Below, piece after piece: positions 27,058-37,959 of a DNA stretch of 64,000 nucleotides; positions within the stretch are counted from its first letter, which is position 1; each line of letters begins with the position of its first letter. The notes below the pieces were generated by a model. The model worked only from the letters and a program-made list of their open reading frames with translations, did no database searches and was not told the DNA's origin. A program made the translations under genes and the position numbers. Origin of the DNA: Nitzschia sp. DOCU1. Taxonomy: Eukaryota; Bacillariophyta; Bacillariophyceae; Bacillariales; Bacillariaceae. The stretch lies in the NCBI GenBank assembly GCA_951394045.1, contig OX595987.1:3968001-4032000 (forward strand), read 5' to 3'.

Positions 27058-28981
27058 TGAACCATACCATCATGCCCCGATCTTCGTGCTTGAACTTGTG
27101 ACAATGGGCAACCACACGGCCAGCAAAGTCTTCAAAGTGAATCCGCACTTTGCAAGACTCGTTCTCAGAAGCGATCGAGTCAAAATACTCTCCATACTCG
27201 TATCGATACCCGCATCCACCAGGCTGAACAATTTGCATTCGATTAATGTGAATATGAAAGGGATGCTGCCCAGTGGTGTTGAGGGTCCACTCCACGAGTT
27301 GTCCCAATTTGATAGAGCGAATCGGCTCAAGAGGATCCCAGCGGTCATGATTGATGGATAGAATTTTGGATCCATTGGCCGCGAGAATTTGGTCCATGCC
27401 TACATTCCAAACGTCCAAATCCGTCTCTAATTTCATGGGCGGATGCAGAAGATCTTCCATATAGTATGGGCGACGCGGCTTCCATGAAGTCAACTCGACT
27501 GGGTCCCAAAAAGGCGATGGCGTAGTAGAGAGTCCGTCTCTATTCGAAGCACGGTCGTCGTCGTCGTAGGTTTCAATCACAACCAGTTTGGTGGCGTCGG
27601 ACAACTTTGGGGTCTCATTGTTTTCTTCTTGATAAAAATGGAGTTCTACCATTTCGGCCGAGCACCGGACCGCCAAATCCACTCGTGACGATACAGTCAT
27701 CATGTGTCGATTCAAGGTATAATTGCTTGGAATTTCCGATCGATAGACGCCGTCATATGCCACAACCCGCACTTCGCATGCCGACGGAGGATGAAATTGT
27801 ACAAAGTTAATGGCGTCGCTCGCCACGACGAAGGATAATCGCAAGTAATACCATTCGTTTCGGTGGATCTTGAGTTCGAGGAGTGGTTGAAGTAATGGTT
27901 CAAAGTCCTGAGGATGATGTTTGAAAGTTGGCAAGGAAAGGCTGCGCTCAATGCCGTTGATAGCATTGGTCCGAATGTCGGTCGTCTTGTCCAACACGCT
28001 ATAATATTGCAACAGAATTTCATTTTGCAAAAAGGCACGCAAGTGGTGTGGATAATAGTTTTGAAGTACCGATGGCGTCTCGTCGACAATCAAAAAGCCG
28101 AATGCACCATGTTCGACTTGATGGGAAGCAATGGGGTGCCGATGGGAATGAAAGAAAAAGGTCCCCACGTCGGCATCAGTAGTAGTGAGATTGTAGTGAT
28201 ATTCGAGACAATGATCGGGAGAGACGGTACGTGTGATATCATCCACTTGACCCACTCCGGAAATGTGTAAACCATGCGTGTGCAAGTTGGTAGGTTCGGT
28301 AGATCGATTGATGAGCACCAAAATGTAATGATTGCCAGGCGTCATTCGAATGAGAAGTGGCGGTCGTGTTGAGTTTGTCGACATTTGTTGGTTGCATTGG
28401 TTGGGAATTCGAATAGGAAACGTAGCATTCCTCGTCGAGCCGGTAGATATCGGTTGATAAAATAACCGTGTGCCAGTACTTTTATGAGACTCTTCACATA
28501 CTTGCAAGTATCCAATAAACGTGGGAATGTCGCTGGAAGTATTTCTGCCAATGACGATGGATTCTTGATTGACTGTAGGGTAAGGATACCAAGGCAAAGT
28601 CTGCCACTGCGGCAACATTGGCCGACGGGAATTTTCATGACTGCCCATATTCGGTGCTAGGTTGGCATTGCTTGCTCCTTTCCCATCCCTGGGGTGACGA
28701 GCAGATCCTTGTAGAGACGTTTTAGAGGAAAAGATGACCCCGGCATTCAGACCGTCACTGTGAAAGCGGACGTGCCAAACAAAGCCTAGCAAACACAAGC
28801 CCAGGACAAACAAGTAAACCCCACAAGTTCGTGACGGACGGGCATTGTGAAAACGCCTTCTCACGCCCCCGCTGTCGTGCATATTCTCCACGTTAGAAGG
28901 AGCTTCATCATCGGCTGCCCCCTGGACGAGTAGGCTGCCGTAGCCTTCTCTCCCCTCGGCGGCAGACATACCGGATCTCAT
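26996..28981 (-). CDS. Membrane-anchored multicopper oxidase
   Basis: 661 aa from the first in-frame ATG at 28981; the frame stays open further upstream without an ATG. An N-terminal cytosolic part (about 50 residues) is followed by one membrane helix (CGVYLFVLGLCLLGFVWHV, about 53-71), giving a type II protein with the enzyme outside or in the lumen. All four copper-binding blocks are visible: NLHTHGLHISG, FFFHSHRHP, HPFHIHINRMQ and HCHKFKHEDRGMM. Together these supply the trinuclear and type 1 copper ligands. Laccase-like and ferroxidase members oxidise phenols or Fe(II) with O2. The substrate is not clear here, and a ferroxidase role would need context not seen. The last residues (GPGAGVLAAPEQ) come from the bracketing repeat next to the mobile element. 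Confidence 0.88.
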   Translation of the reverse strand: MRSGMSAAEGREGYGSLLVQGAADDEAPSNVENMHDSGGVRRRFHNARPSRTCGVYLFVLGLCLLGFVWHVRFHSDGLNAGVIFSSKTSLQGSARHPRDGKGASNANLAPNMGSHENSRRPMLPQWQTLPWYPYPTVNQESIVIGRNTSSDIPTFIGYLQVCEESHKSTGTRLFYQPISTGSTRNATFPIRIPNQCNQQMSTNSTRPPLLIRMTPGNHYILVLINRSTEPTNLHTHGLHISGVGQVDDITRTVSPDHCLEYHYNLTTTDADVGTFFFHSHRHPIASHQVEHGAFGFLIVDETPSVLQNYYPHHLRAFLQNEILLQYYSVLDKTTDIRTNAINGIERSLSLPTFKHHPQDFEPLLQPLLELKIHRNEWYYLRLSFVVASDAINFVQFHPPSACEVRVVAYDGVYRSEIPSNYTLNRHMMTVSSRVDLAVRCSAEMVELHFYQEENNETPKLSDATKLVVIETYDDDDRASNRDGLSTTPSPFWDPVELTSWKPRRPYYMEDLLHPPMKLETDLDVWNVGMDQILAANGSKILSINHDRWDPLEPIRSIKLGQLVEWTLNTTGQHPFHIHINRMQIVQPGGCGYRYEYGEYFDSIASENESCKVRIHFEDFAGRVVAHCHKFKHEDRGMMVWFNVTDGPGAGVLAAPEQECSW

Positions 28982-30646
28982 CTGTAGTGCACAAGACCAG
29001 CGCCCTTGTGAGCTATTGTTTTTTGTGTGGCAGGCTGATCCTACTGAGGAGTAGCCATCATTTTTACTTCCATGAGAAGGGATGTCACTACAGCCTATTG
29101 ATATCTTCTTGGCGCGCCCTTTTTCCGGGTCCGATCCGCACAAAAGTGGGCGCGGCGAGAGGTGAGGGCCATCGGCGAGGCACGGAAGTGACGGACAGAC
29201 CCATCATCAAACCACGATCTCCGACCCACACGACCCAAAGCCTCACCCACTTCTCCTAAACTATGACGCTGGCAACGAAAGGTATTCCAAAAATCCTCAA
29301 GGCGAAAGATCGACGAGGTTGTTGCTATTGTAATTGACAAAGAAAGACCAGACGCCTAACAAGATTACCGTCCCAGCGAAAGTGTGATATGGATTGCTTT
29401 TACTAGCAGCTGCGCTGCTGGCTGGCACCATCACAGAACCACCACTACTATGATCTGCTGTTGTTCATCCTCGTCGAAGAAAAGAACGACTGGGTTTCAC
29501 CAAGAAGAAGACAAAAGAGGACATGGGAAATACAAGTTGGAAAACAACCAGGGAAAAGAAAGGACTGAACGAGCATATCCCTCAATAGTATTGTGGTAGT
29601 ACTAGACAGCCGACGAGGCAAGCAGCATGCATGATCCTTGTTGCTTCTTGTTTTTGTTCTTGGAAAGAGCAACGCAAGAAGAAGAGAGAAGAGAGAAATC
29701 TCGTCAAAGAGTGATGAAAGAGGACCATCTCCCCCCGCAAGCTGCTCTAGTAGTAGCTATTATTTATCAATAGAGTTGCAGTTGTATTCATAAGCAAGCA
29801 AGGAGCAGCAGGCCATTAGCCCGGCAATCCTGCTCCCCGCATCTGCCAATGGCCGACGACGCCATCTTGCATGTTCTGTCTCCCGGGCATCATCATCAAC
29901 GAACTGTCTAATGGAATGCAGAAGCAAGTTTCCGATTGTTCGCTTTGAACCGTGCCTGCCTGATGCGGCAGCTGCTTCTAATTGAGTGGGTCGTGGTACG
30001 TCTGATTTGAAGATCCGTTAAGTCAAAAGTATCGATGCTGCTCGCGCAAGCTGCTTCATCTATTGCCACTCCATGTGTTTTTGTTGTCTGTGGGTGGGAT
30101 TGAGGAACAAAGAAGCATGTAATAGAAAGCATCTGCTCGCTGAGAATGCACCAACGTGTCGCACTGATTCGTATTGTGGAATGGATGACTTGAGACACAG
30201 GGTTCGTCAAAGAACATCTGCAGCTGGCGGGGAGCCTTCCGCCGTCCATAACGCGTCATCCGAAACAGCTTATTTAATGAGAACAAAGGCTTCTGCAACA
30301 TCAGCTGGGAACAGGTGCATTTTAGACTACTGCGATGCAGTAAATGAAAATTCGTCGGACATATGCTAAAGAGAATATCACAATGTGACTTCTTCGTGGC
30401 AAGAGGCAGTCCTCCCCACCGCTTTGTTGCAATGGCCAGCAGGCAGCAGGCGCCGCCTGTTCGCGAATCGCACCGAAATCAATCATACTGGGACTACACC
30501 ACCTGCTTCTCCTCGTGCATTTTTCGGATTGCGAAGCTAGGCTTTTTCCTTCATACCTTGGGCACCAACTGCTCATAAAAAAAACACTCCAACCCCCCGA
30601 CCTGCAAATAACTCCTCTTTGATCAGAACCTCCTAAACACTTCACC
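28982..30646. other. Long intergenic region
   Basis: 1.67 kb without a supported gene. It holds the divergent promoters of the multicopper oxidase (-) and the 204-aa protein (+) and an AG-rich run around 29680-29700. The open frames are short, overlap on both strands and lack domain features. Confidence 0.5.
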
Positions 30647-31261
30647 ATGACTGAATCAATGAACAATGCACCACCAGCAGTTCTTCCATCCAAGAACAAG
30701 AGACTCCAAATGGACCAAGAATCTGGTAATCATCCTCTGCAAGGCCTGACGATCGAAACAACGCACGGTCGAACGGGTTCTTACGAAGATTCGGCAAGCA
30801 CTGATTCCAGCCTGAATCATTGTGGCGATTTCGAAGACTATAACATCGACACTGCCATTCTGGCCTGGGATCAGATTGGCGATCTCTCACACGAGATCAC
30901 TTCGTCTCTGATGGCAAAACAAGCCTCCGTTCTTTGCGAACGCTTCCGGAAATTCGAAGCGCAGCGTGTCGCTTCTCAACCGCCTGCCAAACGAAGATGC
31001 GTAGAAGTGGTAGCAGCCGATGCTGCCAAGCAAGCAATGGGCGAGTCTTCTCCCCACTGCAGCTTGCATGCAGTAGTCGTTACCAGCGATGAAGAAACTT
31101 CTCACACTGCTTCTACGGACGGACTAGAAGACTGCCTTCCGGACGATCTCGATGCCCAAGTAGACCGCATCGGTCGTATGTCCAAGCTCGTGATGGAAAT
31201 TGAATATTGCCAGCGAGAATTGAGGAAAGAAATGCTTGCAATGAGTGATGACCAGCTTTAA
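30647..31261 (+). CDS. Hypothetical nuclear-type acidic protein, 204 aa
   Basis: ATG in a CACCATGA context. The protein is Ser/Asp/Glu-rich, with a predicted helical middle (LSHEITSSLMAKQASVLCERFRKFEAQ is one continuous helix-like stretch, quoted here only in part as ASVLCERFRKFEAQ). A short basic motif PPAKRRCVEV could be a nuclear localisation signal. The C-terminus (VMEIEYCQRELRKEMLAMS) may form a coiled coil. No known domain is recognised. Codon usage and an uninterrupted frame support a real gene. Confidence 0.65.
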   Translation: MTESMNNAPPAVLPSKNKRLQMDQESGNHPLQGLTIETTHGRTGSYEDSASTDSSLNHCGDFEDYNIDTAILAWDQIGDLSHEITSSLMAKQASVLCERFRKFEAQRVASQPPAKRRCVEVVAADAAKQAMGESSPHCSLHAVVVTSDEETSHTASTDGLEDCLPDDLDAQVDRIGRMSKLVMEIEYCQRELRKEMLAMSDDQL

Positions 31262-32111
31262 GTTTTGTCCTAGGAAAAATGGCAGCAGGTGCTGATTCCT
31301 TACACTACTACTTCATCTTAGGGGTAATCAATCGAATGATTTATGTACTTTTAACCAAATAGAGCACTCTATCACAAGTAGCTCTGACTGCCTTCTGTGG
31401 CAGATCATCACTTTCGAAGACTCTTTGAAGATAGTATGATAGGATCCACGTCAACCGGATTTATCTCTACATGGTACGCTGGACTATTGACACCGGGCTT
31501 TAACATCATCTCGCCACCCCACCACTTTCCGATTCTAGACTTTCGATTGCTCTCATCGCTCGTTGGTTGCACAAGTAAGAAGTAAATTCGCTAGCTACCG
31601 GTAGTCCGGGCTAGTGGGTCCCTATGGCCGGTCGCTTTCTCGCCTTCTTCGCTTCTCCCAAAACGGACCGGCGAAATAAAAAACCTTCAACCTGCTGCGA
31701 ATTTGTGAAAGGTGCGGGAGGTCAAGAAGGTCCCGACGTGCCAGATGCATAAAACTGACTCAGTGTTGCCCCATCTGGCTATGCAGATGTTGATAAATTT
31801 ATAATTGCCTCGGCGTCTCTCCTGTGGACGGCATGCGCGATCAGTTCAATAGGGCATATTCTTACCGGGCGGGCGGCAGGGCGCACCAGACTCATGTAAA
31901 TAAAATGTTAAGCAACATACAGTGTCTAATAATGGATAATTTTGCGAGCCTGTCGATATCGCTAAAATAAGGTCCCATCCTTGGCTCGGCACGAAACGGG
32001 CGTCACGCTCTTCCATTGTCGGATGGAGATGCACGCAACACGCTTTCCCACCACCCTTCAGATCTAAAAAGCGGCTCATCGTGAGCGATTGTTCATTCAG
32101 TTTCTTTCACC
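31262..32111. other. Intergenic region
   Basis: 850 bp. No gene recognised. One TACCGGTA palindrome at 31596-31603. The last 100 bp are the 5' flank of the 1292-aa gene. Confidence 0.45.
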
Positions 32112-35100
32112 ATGGAGACAACGATAAGAAAGTCGCAAGATGCTAATCCCCCAACTACGTGGGATGAATCAGCCCTCTGGTCCAGAATTCCACTTACTCG
32201 GGTTGGGAACATCGAAAACGCCAAGATGCCGCCCCCGTCACTTGCTACCGATGGCAAAAATGACAATATGGGATCTTTTACCAACAGTTCGGAATGCAAG
32301 GTGACAGCTCCGTTTGTCTGTTTCGATGCGACCTCTGAATGGCAACGAGCAGCACAGACGAAAACGCCTCTTTACTCGTCGCCGAAGAAGGGCGCACACA
32401 TGCGGAGGAGCGTCGTTTTTGGAGGAGCCCGTGATGAGTTGTCCATCTGCTCCAACGCATTACTCGATTTGGAGTCGGTGACAGATGTTTCACGTTTCCG
32501 CCTTGCCTCGCCGCGTGATTGGGACGAAGACTTGGAAGTGACAAATTCGATTCTCGACGACGAAAACATTGACGCCTTTCGCAAAGACCAGGCCGTCTAC
32601 TACGAAGATGAAAACGATATGGCTCCTGAGAATCGATTTCTCTGCCCCACGGAGTATTTGGCTCCTTCCAAGTACGAATTCAATCCTTGTGTAAGCGAAA
32701 ATCCTCGACAGCCAGGAAGCCCTACAGTTGGAGAGGGTAGTTGGTGGCGACAACACATGCCCACTCCGAAGTGTCGGAGTCTCATTTCAAGTTTGCCCTT
32801 GACAGCAAGGAAAAATATAACAAAAGGCCTTTCCGCCCTCATCAATCTAAATGAGCAAACGATATCAACTTCCAACTTCACCGGTGCCATTGGCAGCGGC
32901 ATTCCAACTGTTTCCGGTGATCCAGTGGATGAGCCTGTAGAAGTATCTCTGCATACCTTCGAAACTGAGGTCGAGTCCTCAGAGTTTGACGCTTCGAGAG
33001 ACTTGATTCATGGAAGAGGAAGGAATCTGTTCTTTGTGATGCAGGTGGAGACCTTCATTCGGGACAAATCATTATATCTGCCCGGCCGTGACAAAACAAA
33101 GGATCAGAACAACGAATCGCTGCAGGAAATCATGTTGAATTATCATTCCTTGCAGGCACGGAGGTCCCGTCTACAACGCGCGGTACGACATCGGAAGATT
33201 CGAGAGAAAATGATATTAGGACATGCCGAAGTCGATGAGAACAAATGTACAGGCGTCGAATCGGCTTCTACTGCTGCCACCACTAAAGATCAGAGCACGT
33301 CGATCGACTTCTGCTCAACAAGACGCTTTCGCTTGTCTCAAGCAATGCGCCACCGTAAAGCTACCAACACAAAGCCAGCTTCGTGCTCGTCAAGCTTTGC
33401 TACCACGGCATCGCTCGAGGAGTCGACATCGACCTTCAACTGCATCGCAGTCGTCAGGCTAGTTTTGTACCTCATTCGCCAACAATCTTTCTCGCAATCA
33501 TCGAACCACTGGCTGGGATATGATCATGGCCCCCTTAGGGTATATGCTTCCCCCGAGGATACTCTGCGCCTTTTGGCTTTGTACTTGTTCACTTGGGCCA
33601 CGAAACAGAATGATTTAACATCATTACTTTGGAAGGAATTATCCTTCGACGTCGAAAATAAAGATGGCGCTTCGGTTGGTGAGGGGACAGTAGTGTCTGT
33701 CAACCCGTCAATTCAAGCTCTTGTTGAAATTGCAGCGATTGAAACCCATCTTTCAAGAGATTCCTATATTTATGCCCACTCAAGCAACAATATGGAATCT
33801 GGTGACAATACCGACGATGACGATATGATAATGGAGCTAGCGAAGCTTGAAAAGGCGGAGGAAGATCTAGCACGACAGTTGGCCTCTGCAACCATGGAGC
33901 ACGCTACCATGAATGTTTCGACCTTGCAGTACGACCAGTCCACTGAAGAAGCGACACTCGAGAGTGCTCCAGGAAGCATAGCATGCCATCTTGCGAACGA
34001 AACTAATGATGAATCAGTCGAAATGATGGGAATGAAAGCCAGCTCTAGTGGCGCAACTAGCCATTCTACCTTTGTCCTGGAGATGCAGAAGAACTTCGAC
34101 GAGGCCCGTATGATTAGAGACTTTTCGATTAAAATCGAAGCAATGGCCGGTGATGGTTCAAACGGTGAAGAAAATCAAGATACCGAAATAGTTTTTGATT
34201 ACAGCGAAGGCTGCAAGGAGAAAATTCCCACTCCAAAGAGTGACTTGCAGTGCGCCAGCTCAATGGCAAAGCAATGCAGTACTGGCGTTGGGTTTGATAC
34301 ATGTGAAACAGCGACTCCTGTACCACAGGATAACGAAGGCGCTTGCTCCAATCGTTTGCGGCATACTCTACGGCGGGACGCATTTACCCCTGGCGAAAAT
34401 GAAAAGCAGGAAAAGGCTCCTGTGGTCGTCACCCCGCCACGAAAGAAAAAGGCTGGTCACATTGACCTCTCCCCAAATTGGTCCTTTGCCCCTCTTGTGC
34501 AGGGATTCAGCGATATTTCCGATATCTCCGCACCCACAGCAAGTAATTGGTCTTTGGAACCCAACCTCAACACACCCATCCGAGCCTCTACGAACCAGCA
34601 ATTGAAGGGTTTTCTTCGACTGAAATCGGAGACAACCTGTGATCCGAATGAAGATTCTCATCATGCCTTTCAGGAAATGGATACGAACAAACCACTCGAC
34701 ACGTCTAGTGACAACTCAGTTGTTGTCCATTCAGACACCCTAGGTCTCCTTTGGAAGGAAGTGAGCCTTACTTCTAGTAAAGGTGATAATCCAGCACAGA
34801 CTTCTGGCCCGAGCATAATTTCAAATGATCTCAGCAGGCTGACAAGTGACGAAGAAAATGACGGCCCGGGCAGCGATGGCACAAAGTCGCAATCCAGGAT
34901 CAAGAGACATACACTTGAATCAATCCTGGCAGCGGAAGATAGCGACGACTCGGTCGAGAAGCACCTGAACAATGGCGATGCTGTCAAACACGTGGGCATG
35001 GATTTCAGCTCTTGTCCAAGTCGTGACAGTATGGATAAATATGACTGCGGAATCGAGGATGAGAGGAGTGTGGAGAGCAAAAGTTTCCATCTTCGGCCGA

Positions 35101-35990
35101 CACTATCTAGCTTTACCGAGGACTCTGGAATTCAGTTTGCAGGCCGCCCGAAGGAGCACGAAATGGACATGGTAGAGCATGACCGGTGTTTTCCCAACGA
35201 CAAGCCACTTTTTGATGCCAAGTTTGATGAAATGCTCTGGGACGAGCAACAATATCCTGAAACACCATGTGTGGATCGCTATGCTGAAGGTGGGTCTGAC
35301 TCTGAGAGGCTGGAGGATGATATCGTGATGCAACTCCTTAAAGTTCACGAAGCAAAGATGGACAAGATGACCAACCAACTCGATCCCCCCGGAATCAAGG
35401 CTCTCTTTGCCTACAACGAAGAAAATGATACTGCCATTGTTTCCTCAACCAACAGCCAGGATGTCGAACTTGTAACTTCTTGGAATCCATCATCGATTTC
35501 ATCTTCCGAAGACCCTGCATGGACCGACAAGACTCCCCTCCTTGGTTATCACCATAATGGGCCTTCGCTTTTTTCGGATGCTTCCGAAGACTCCATCACG
35601 GAGGGGAAAGGCAGGGGCACCGAAAAGGCCGAAACTACAGCCGCATGGGAGAGCAGTGGTGACGAAGAAATGTTGGGTTCCGATACACAAAATGTCAAAT
35701 TGGACAAACTTTCTTCCCTTACTTCAACGGACCATTCTCTTCGCCGGGAGCACAACATGTCCTTGCACCCAGTAGTAAAGGTTGAGACTTCTTCTCCCCC
35801 CGTCCCAAGCCAATCAACACGTCAAAGTACTTTGCCGCCATCCAAGGTTGCAGCAACTACGCCAAAGAACGCCTCTCCTCAAAAACCATTAGAAGCGGAC
35901 AATCTTTGGGCGCCTCTTCAGTCGTTTGGAAAGGCGATGTGGTTTTTGCGGTTCCCTTCTGCCGAAGTCATCGAAGCCAAAAGAAGCTAG
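32112..35990 (+). CDS. Very large disordered acidic protein, 1292 aa
   Basis: Single long frame from ATG in a CACCATGG context. The sequence is rich in Ser, Asp, Glu and Thr with many charged low-complexity stretches. Two short related basic helices, SRLQRAVRHRKIREKM and FRLSQAMRHRKATNTK (about residues 355-440), form an internal repeat. The C-terminus (NLWAPLQSFGKAMWFLRF) is the most hydrophobic segment. The phrase LLWKE-S recurs at about residues 510 and 880. No catalytic domain, signal peptide or membrane helix is visible. It is probably a scaffold or regulatory protein. Function unknown. Confidence 0.75.
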   Translation: METTIRKSQDANPPTTWDESALWSRIPLTRVGNIENAKMPPPSLATDGKNDNMGSFTNSSECKVTAPFVCFDATSEWQRAAQTKTPLYSSPKKGAHMRRSVVFGGARDELSICSNALLDLESVTDVSRFRLASPRDWDEDLEVTNSILDDENIDAFRKDQAVYYEDENDMAPENRFLCPTEYLAPSKYEFNPCVSENPRQPGSPTVGEGSWWRQHMPTPKCRSLISSLPLTARKNITKGLSALINLNEQTISTSNFTGAIGSGIPTVSGDPVDEPVEVSLHTFETEVESSEFDASRDLIHGRGRNLFFVMQVETFIRDKSLYLPGRDKTKDQNNESLQEIMLNYHSLQARRSRLQRAVRHRKIREKMILGHAEVDENKCTGVESASTAATTKDQSTSIDFCSTRRFRLSQAMRHRKATNTKPASCSSSFATTASLEESTSTFNCIAVVRLVLYLIRQQSFSQSSNHWLGYDHGPLRVYASPEDTLRLLALYLFTWATKQNDLTSLLWKELSFDVENKDGASVGEGTVVSVNPSIQALVEIAAIETHLSRDSYIYAHSSNNMESGDNTDDDDMIMELAKLEKAEEDLARQLASATMEHATMNVSTLQYDQSTEEATLESAPGSIACHLANETNDESVEMMGMKASSSGATSHSTFVLEMQKNFDEARMIRDFSIKIEAMAGDGSNGEENQDTEIVFDYSEGCKEKIPTPKSDLQCASSMAKQCSTGVGFDTCETATPVPQDNEGACSNRLRHTLRRDAFTPGENEKQEKAPVVVTPPRKKKAGHIDLSPNWSFAPLVQGFSDISDISAPTASNWSLEPNLNTPIRASTNQQLKGFLRLKSETTCDPNEDSHHAFQEMDTNKPLDTSSDNSVVVHSDTLGLLWKEVSLTSSKGDNPAQTSGPSIISNDLSRLTSDEENDGPGSDGTKSQSRIKRHTLESILAAEDSDDSVEKHLNNGDAVKHVGMDFSSCPSRDSMDKYDCGIEDERSVESKSFHLRPTLSSFTEDSGIQFAGRPKEHEMDMVEHDRCFPNDKPLFDAKFDEMLWDEQQYPETPCVDRYAEGGSDSERLEDDIVMQLLKVHEAKMDKMTNQLDPPGIKALFAYNEENDTAIVSSTNSQDVELVTSWNPSSISSSEDPAWTDKTPLLGYHHNGPSLFSDASEDSITEGKGRGTEKAETTAAWESSGDEEMLGSDTQNVKLDKLSSLTSTDHSLRREHNMSLHPVVKVETSSPPVPSQSTRQSTLPPSKVAATTPKNASPQKPLEADNLWAPLQSFGKAMWFLRFPSAEVIEAKRS

Positions 35991-36070
35991 AAGCTATCCC
36001 ACAATACTAAGCTTTAGTAAACTAGTAGCCCGTGTATCCTATTGCAACGAATTATTAGTAGTTTCAATTT

Positions 36071-37870
36071 CTATTCTTTCCATTCGAGCCGAAATTGATC
36101 CGGTGTTAGTAGTGGCGGAGTGGTAGTAGTATTACTGTTGTTGTTGGCAACGCCGGCATTGTCTTGGGCTGCTGCTGCTAGCAATTGCCATGCATCATAG
36201 GCGACAATTTCTTCCGGTGTGGCAATTTCGAGCCACCGTGCATAAATTTGATGGGGTTTTCTGGCAAAGATTATTGGTCGTGTCAAATCCGCCAACCGAG
36301 GCGGTGCTTGATTCGTCCGTTGTGCTACGGCGAGGGCATTTCGTACCACTTGTTTCAACTCTTGGTCTTCCTGGGGTGTCCAAGGTTCATGATCCAAGGC
36401 TGGATCAAGAGAGCGTTGCCACTTTTTAAAGATTTGATCTCGAGTTCGATTGGGGAAATGCATGGCAACCTTTTTGAAGATGGACGATGTACTGCTTTTG
36501 CTACCTGCTGTTTTGGATTTGGATGCCTCTTCTTGATCCTCGTCATCATCATCTTCTTCTCCATTATCATCATTTGCGACGGTTGCAGCATGATATACTT
36601 TCATCAATAATACTAGTTTTCGTTCTTGTTCCTTATTCCAATACGGATCACTGGCAAGTTTTGGATTGAGTGAACTAGTCGCATTGGACCGAATCCATAC
36701 TTGTTGGACGGATGCGTTACCAATGTTATTGGATAAGGATCCGGCTGCGGCATAATCCCAGACATATTGAGGTCCCTGCAAGGCCAAGAACCGAAATAAA
36801 ATTTCATCTTGTTGCAAGGTCATTATTGGAGATGACGATGTCGTTGTCTTTTGTCGCTCCAACGTGTGTTGGATAAAATAGCAGACGCAATCCCAAACCG
36901 AACGTTCTGCTTCCAGAGGAAATTTGTCGCAAAGCGCCTGGGCCAGGCTAGTCCAATCTATCGACGCTTCTTCTTCTCCATGCTTACTAATCAGCTCTAA
37001 CAGATACCGCCCTTGTGCCTTGGACAAGCGTCTGGGTGCCGAGGACGACGGGGCGATATCAGGTCTTAAAGATTCCCGCAAGGTTTCGCGCTGGAGCGTA
37101 TCCGCATTCGGTAGAGGTTTTGATCCAGTCGGATCGATAAAGTAAGGCAACCGCCACATGCGATCGGCCTGAAATTGAAATTGTCGAGCCTTGTTGCGAT
37201 CGACAGCTTTTGGTTGCAGTATTGTGTCATTCGGGTCGACGGCATGACTAGTAGTGGTATCCGCCTCTTCGTAGTGCTCTGTCAAACTGTCAGTATTGGC
37301 AAACGTGACAATTTCGGAGACTTTGGCGTGGCAAGGTAGAATTTTTTCCTTGTCGTCGTTGGGCTGTCGTTGCTTCCATGTACTCGACACTTCTACCAGA
37401 GCCGCTTCTCGATTGCGTTGCTTCTGCAAGGAAACCTGATGCAAGTTATGCAGGATTTGTTCCTGAAGCCGACGATTTGCTTCCAGGGCAGCCTGCAGAG
37501 ATTGGACCACGGCTGCTGCCGGCAGTGAAGGATTCTCCACTCGAGCTCTCTTGACCCCTCCTCCTCGTTGTTGTTGCTGCATCTCTTGTCGTCTCATGAT
37601 GGTTCCGATCATACTGAGCTTAATACCATGTCGACGACGATAATGCGATGTCTTGACCATTGTCGACGGAATCCTAAGTGATTTTCTGTGGGGGAGGGGG
37701 CAAGGGACAGAAAAAGGGGCTCTGAACGCTCTTTTCAAAGAATTATGATTGGTGGACATGGTGTTCGCCATTGCTTGCCTCGAACGAAAAATTGCGTTAT
37801 GTAAATTTGTCTCGCAGGATACACAGTGTTCGCCAGATGGGCACATTAGCGTTTGGCCGGAGAGTACCAT
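36071..37870 (-). CDS. Myb/SANT-like DNA-binding protein
   Basis: 599 aa if the first ATG (37870) is used. A start at 37660 (MVKTSHYRRRHGIK) is equally likely, because the residues before it look like translated leader. Tandem Myb/SANT-like modules occupy the C-terminal half: DLSKAQGRYLLEL-type helix near SKAQGRYLLELISKHGEE, then WNKEQERKLVLLMKVYH ... FPNRTRDQIFKKWQRSL and PWTPQEDQELKQVVRNAL ... RKPHQIYARWLEI. The spaced Trp residues and the R-x-QI--W ends are typical. The N-terminal half is basic and Gln-rich with a coiled-coil-like stretch (RRLQEQILHNLHQVSLQKQR). It may be a transcription factor or a subunit of a snRNA-activating or chromatin complex. The two genes at 32-38 kb converge, 80 bp apart. 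Confidence 0.78.
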   Translation of the reverse strand: MVLSGQTLMCPSGEHCVSCETNLHNAIFRSRQAMANTMSTNHNSLKRAFRAPFSVPCPLPHRKSLRIPSTMVKTSHYRRRHGIKLSMIGTIMRRQEMQQQQRGGGVKRARVENPSLPAAAVVQSLQAALEANRRLQEQILHNLHQVSLQKQRNREAALVEVSSTWKQRQPNDDKEKILPCHAKVSEIVTFANTDSLTEHYEEADTTTSHAVDPNDTILQPKAVDRNKARQFQFQADRMWRLPYFIDPTGSKPLPNADTLQRETLRESLRPDIAPSSSAPRRLSKAQGRYLLELISKHGEEEASIDWTSLAQALCDKFPLEAERSVWDCVCYFIQHTLERQKTTTSSSPIMTLQQDEILFRFLALQGPQYVWDYAAAGSLSNNIGNASVQQVWIRSNATSSLNPKLASDPYWNKEQERKLVLLMKVYHAATVANDDNGEEDDDDEDQEEASKSKTAGSKSSTSSIFKKVAMHFPNRTRDQIFKKWQRSLDPALDHEPWTPQEDQELKQVVRNALAVAQRTNQAPPRLADLTRPIIFARKPHQIYARWLEIATPEEIVAYDAWQLLAAAAQDNAGVANNNSNTTTTPPLLTPDQFRLEWKE

Positions 37871-37959
37871 GTATTGTAGTACCTAGCTAGCATACAGAGT
37901 AGAGTGACATGATCGTGGGTTACTACGCCGCTGCCTATCATTCGCTGCTCTCTAGCTAG

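Noticed and set aside
29384..30578. Short plus- and minus-strand frames in the 29-30.6 kb gap
   Set aside because: They overlap each other, are below 130 codons and lack conserved motifs, so I treat the gap as noncoding.
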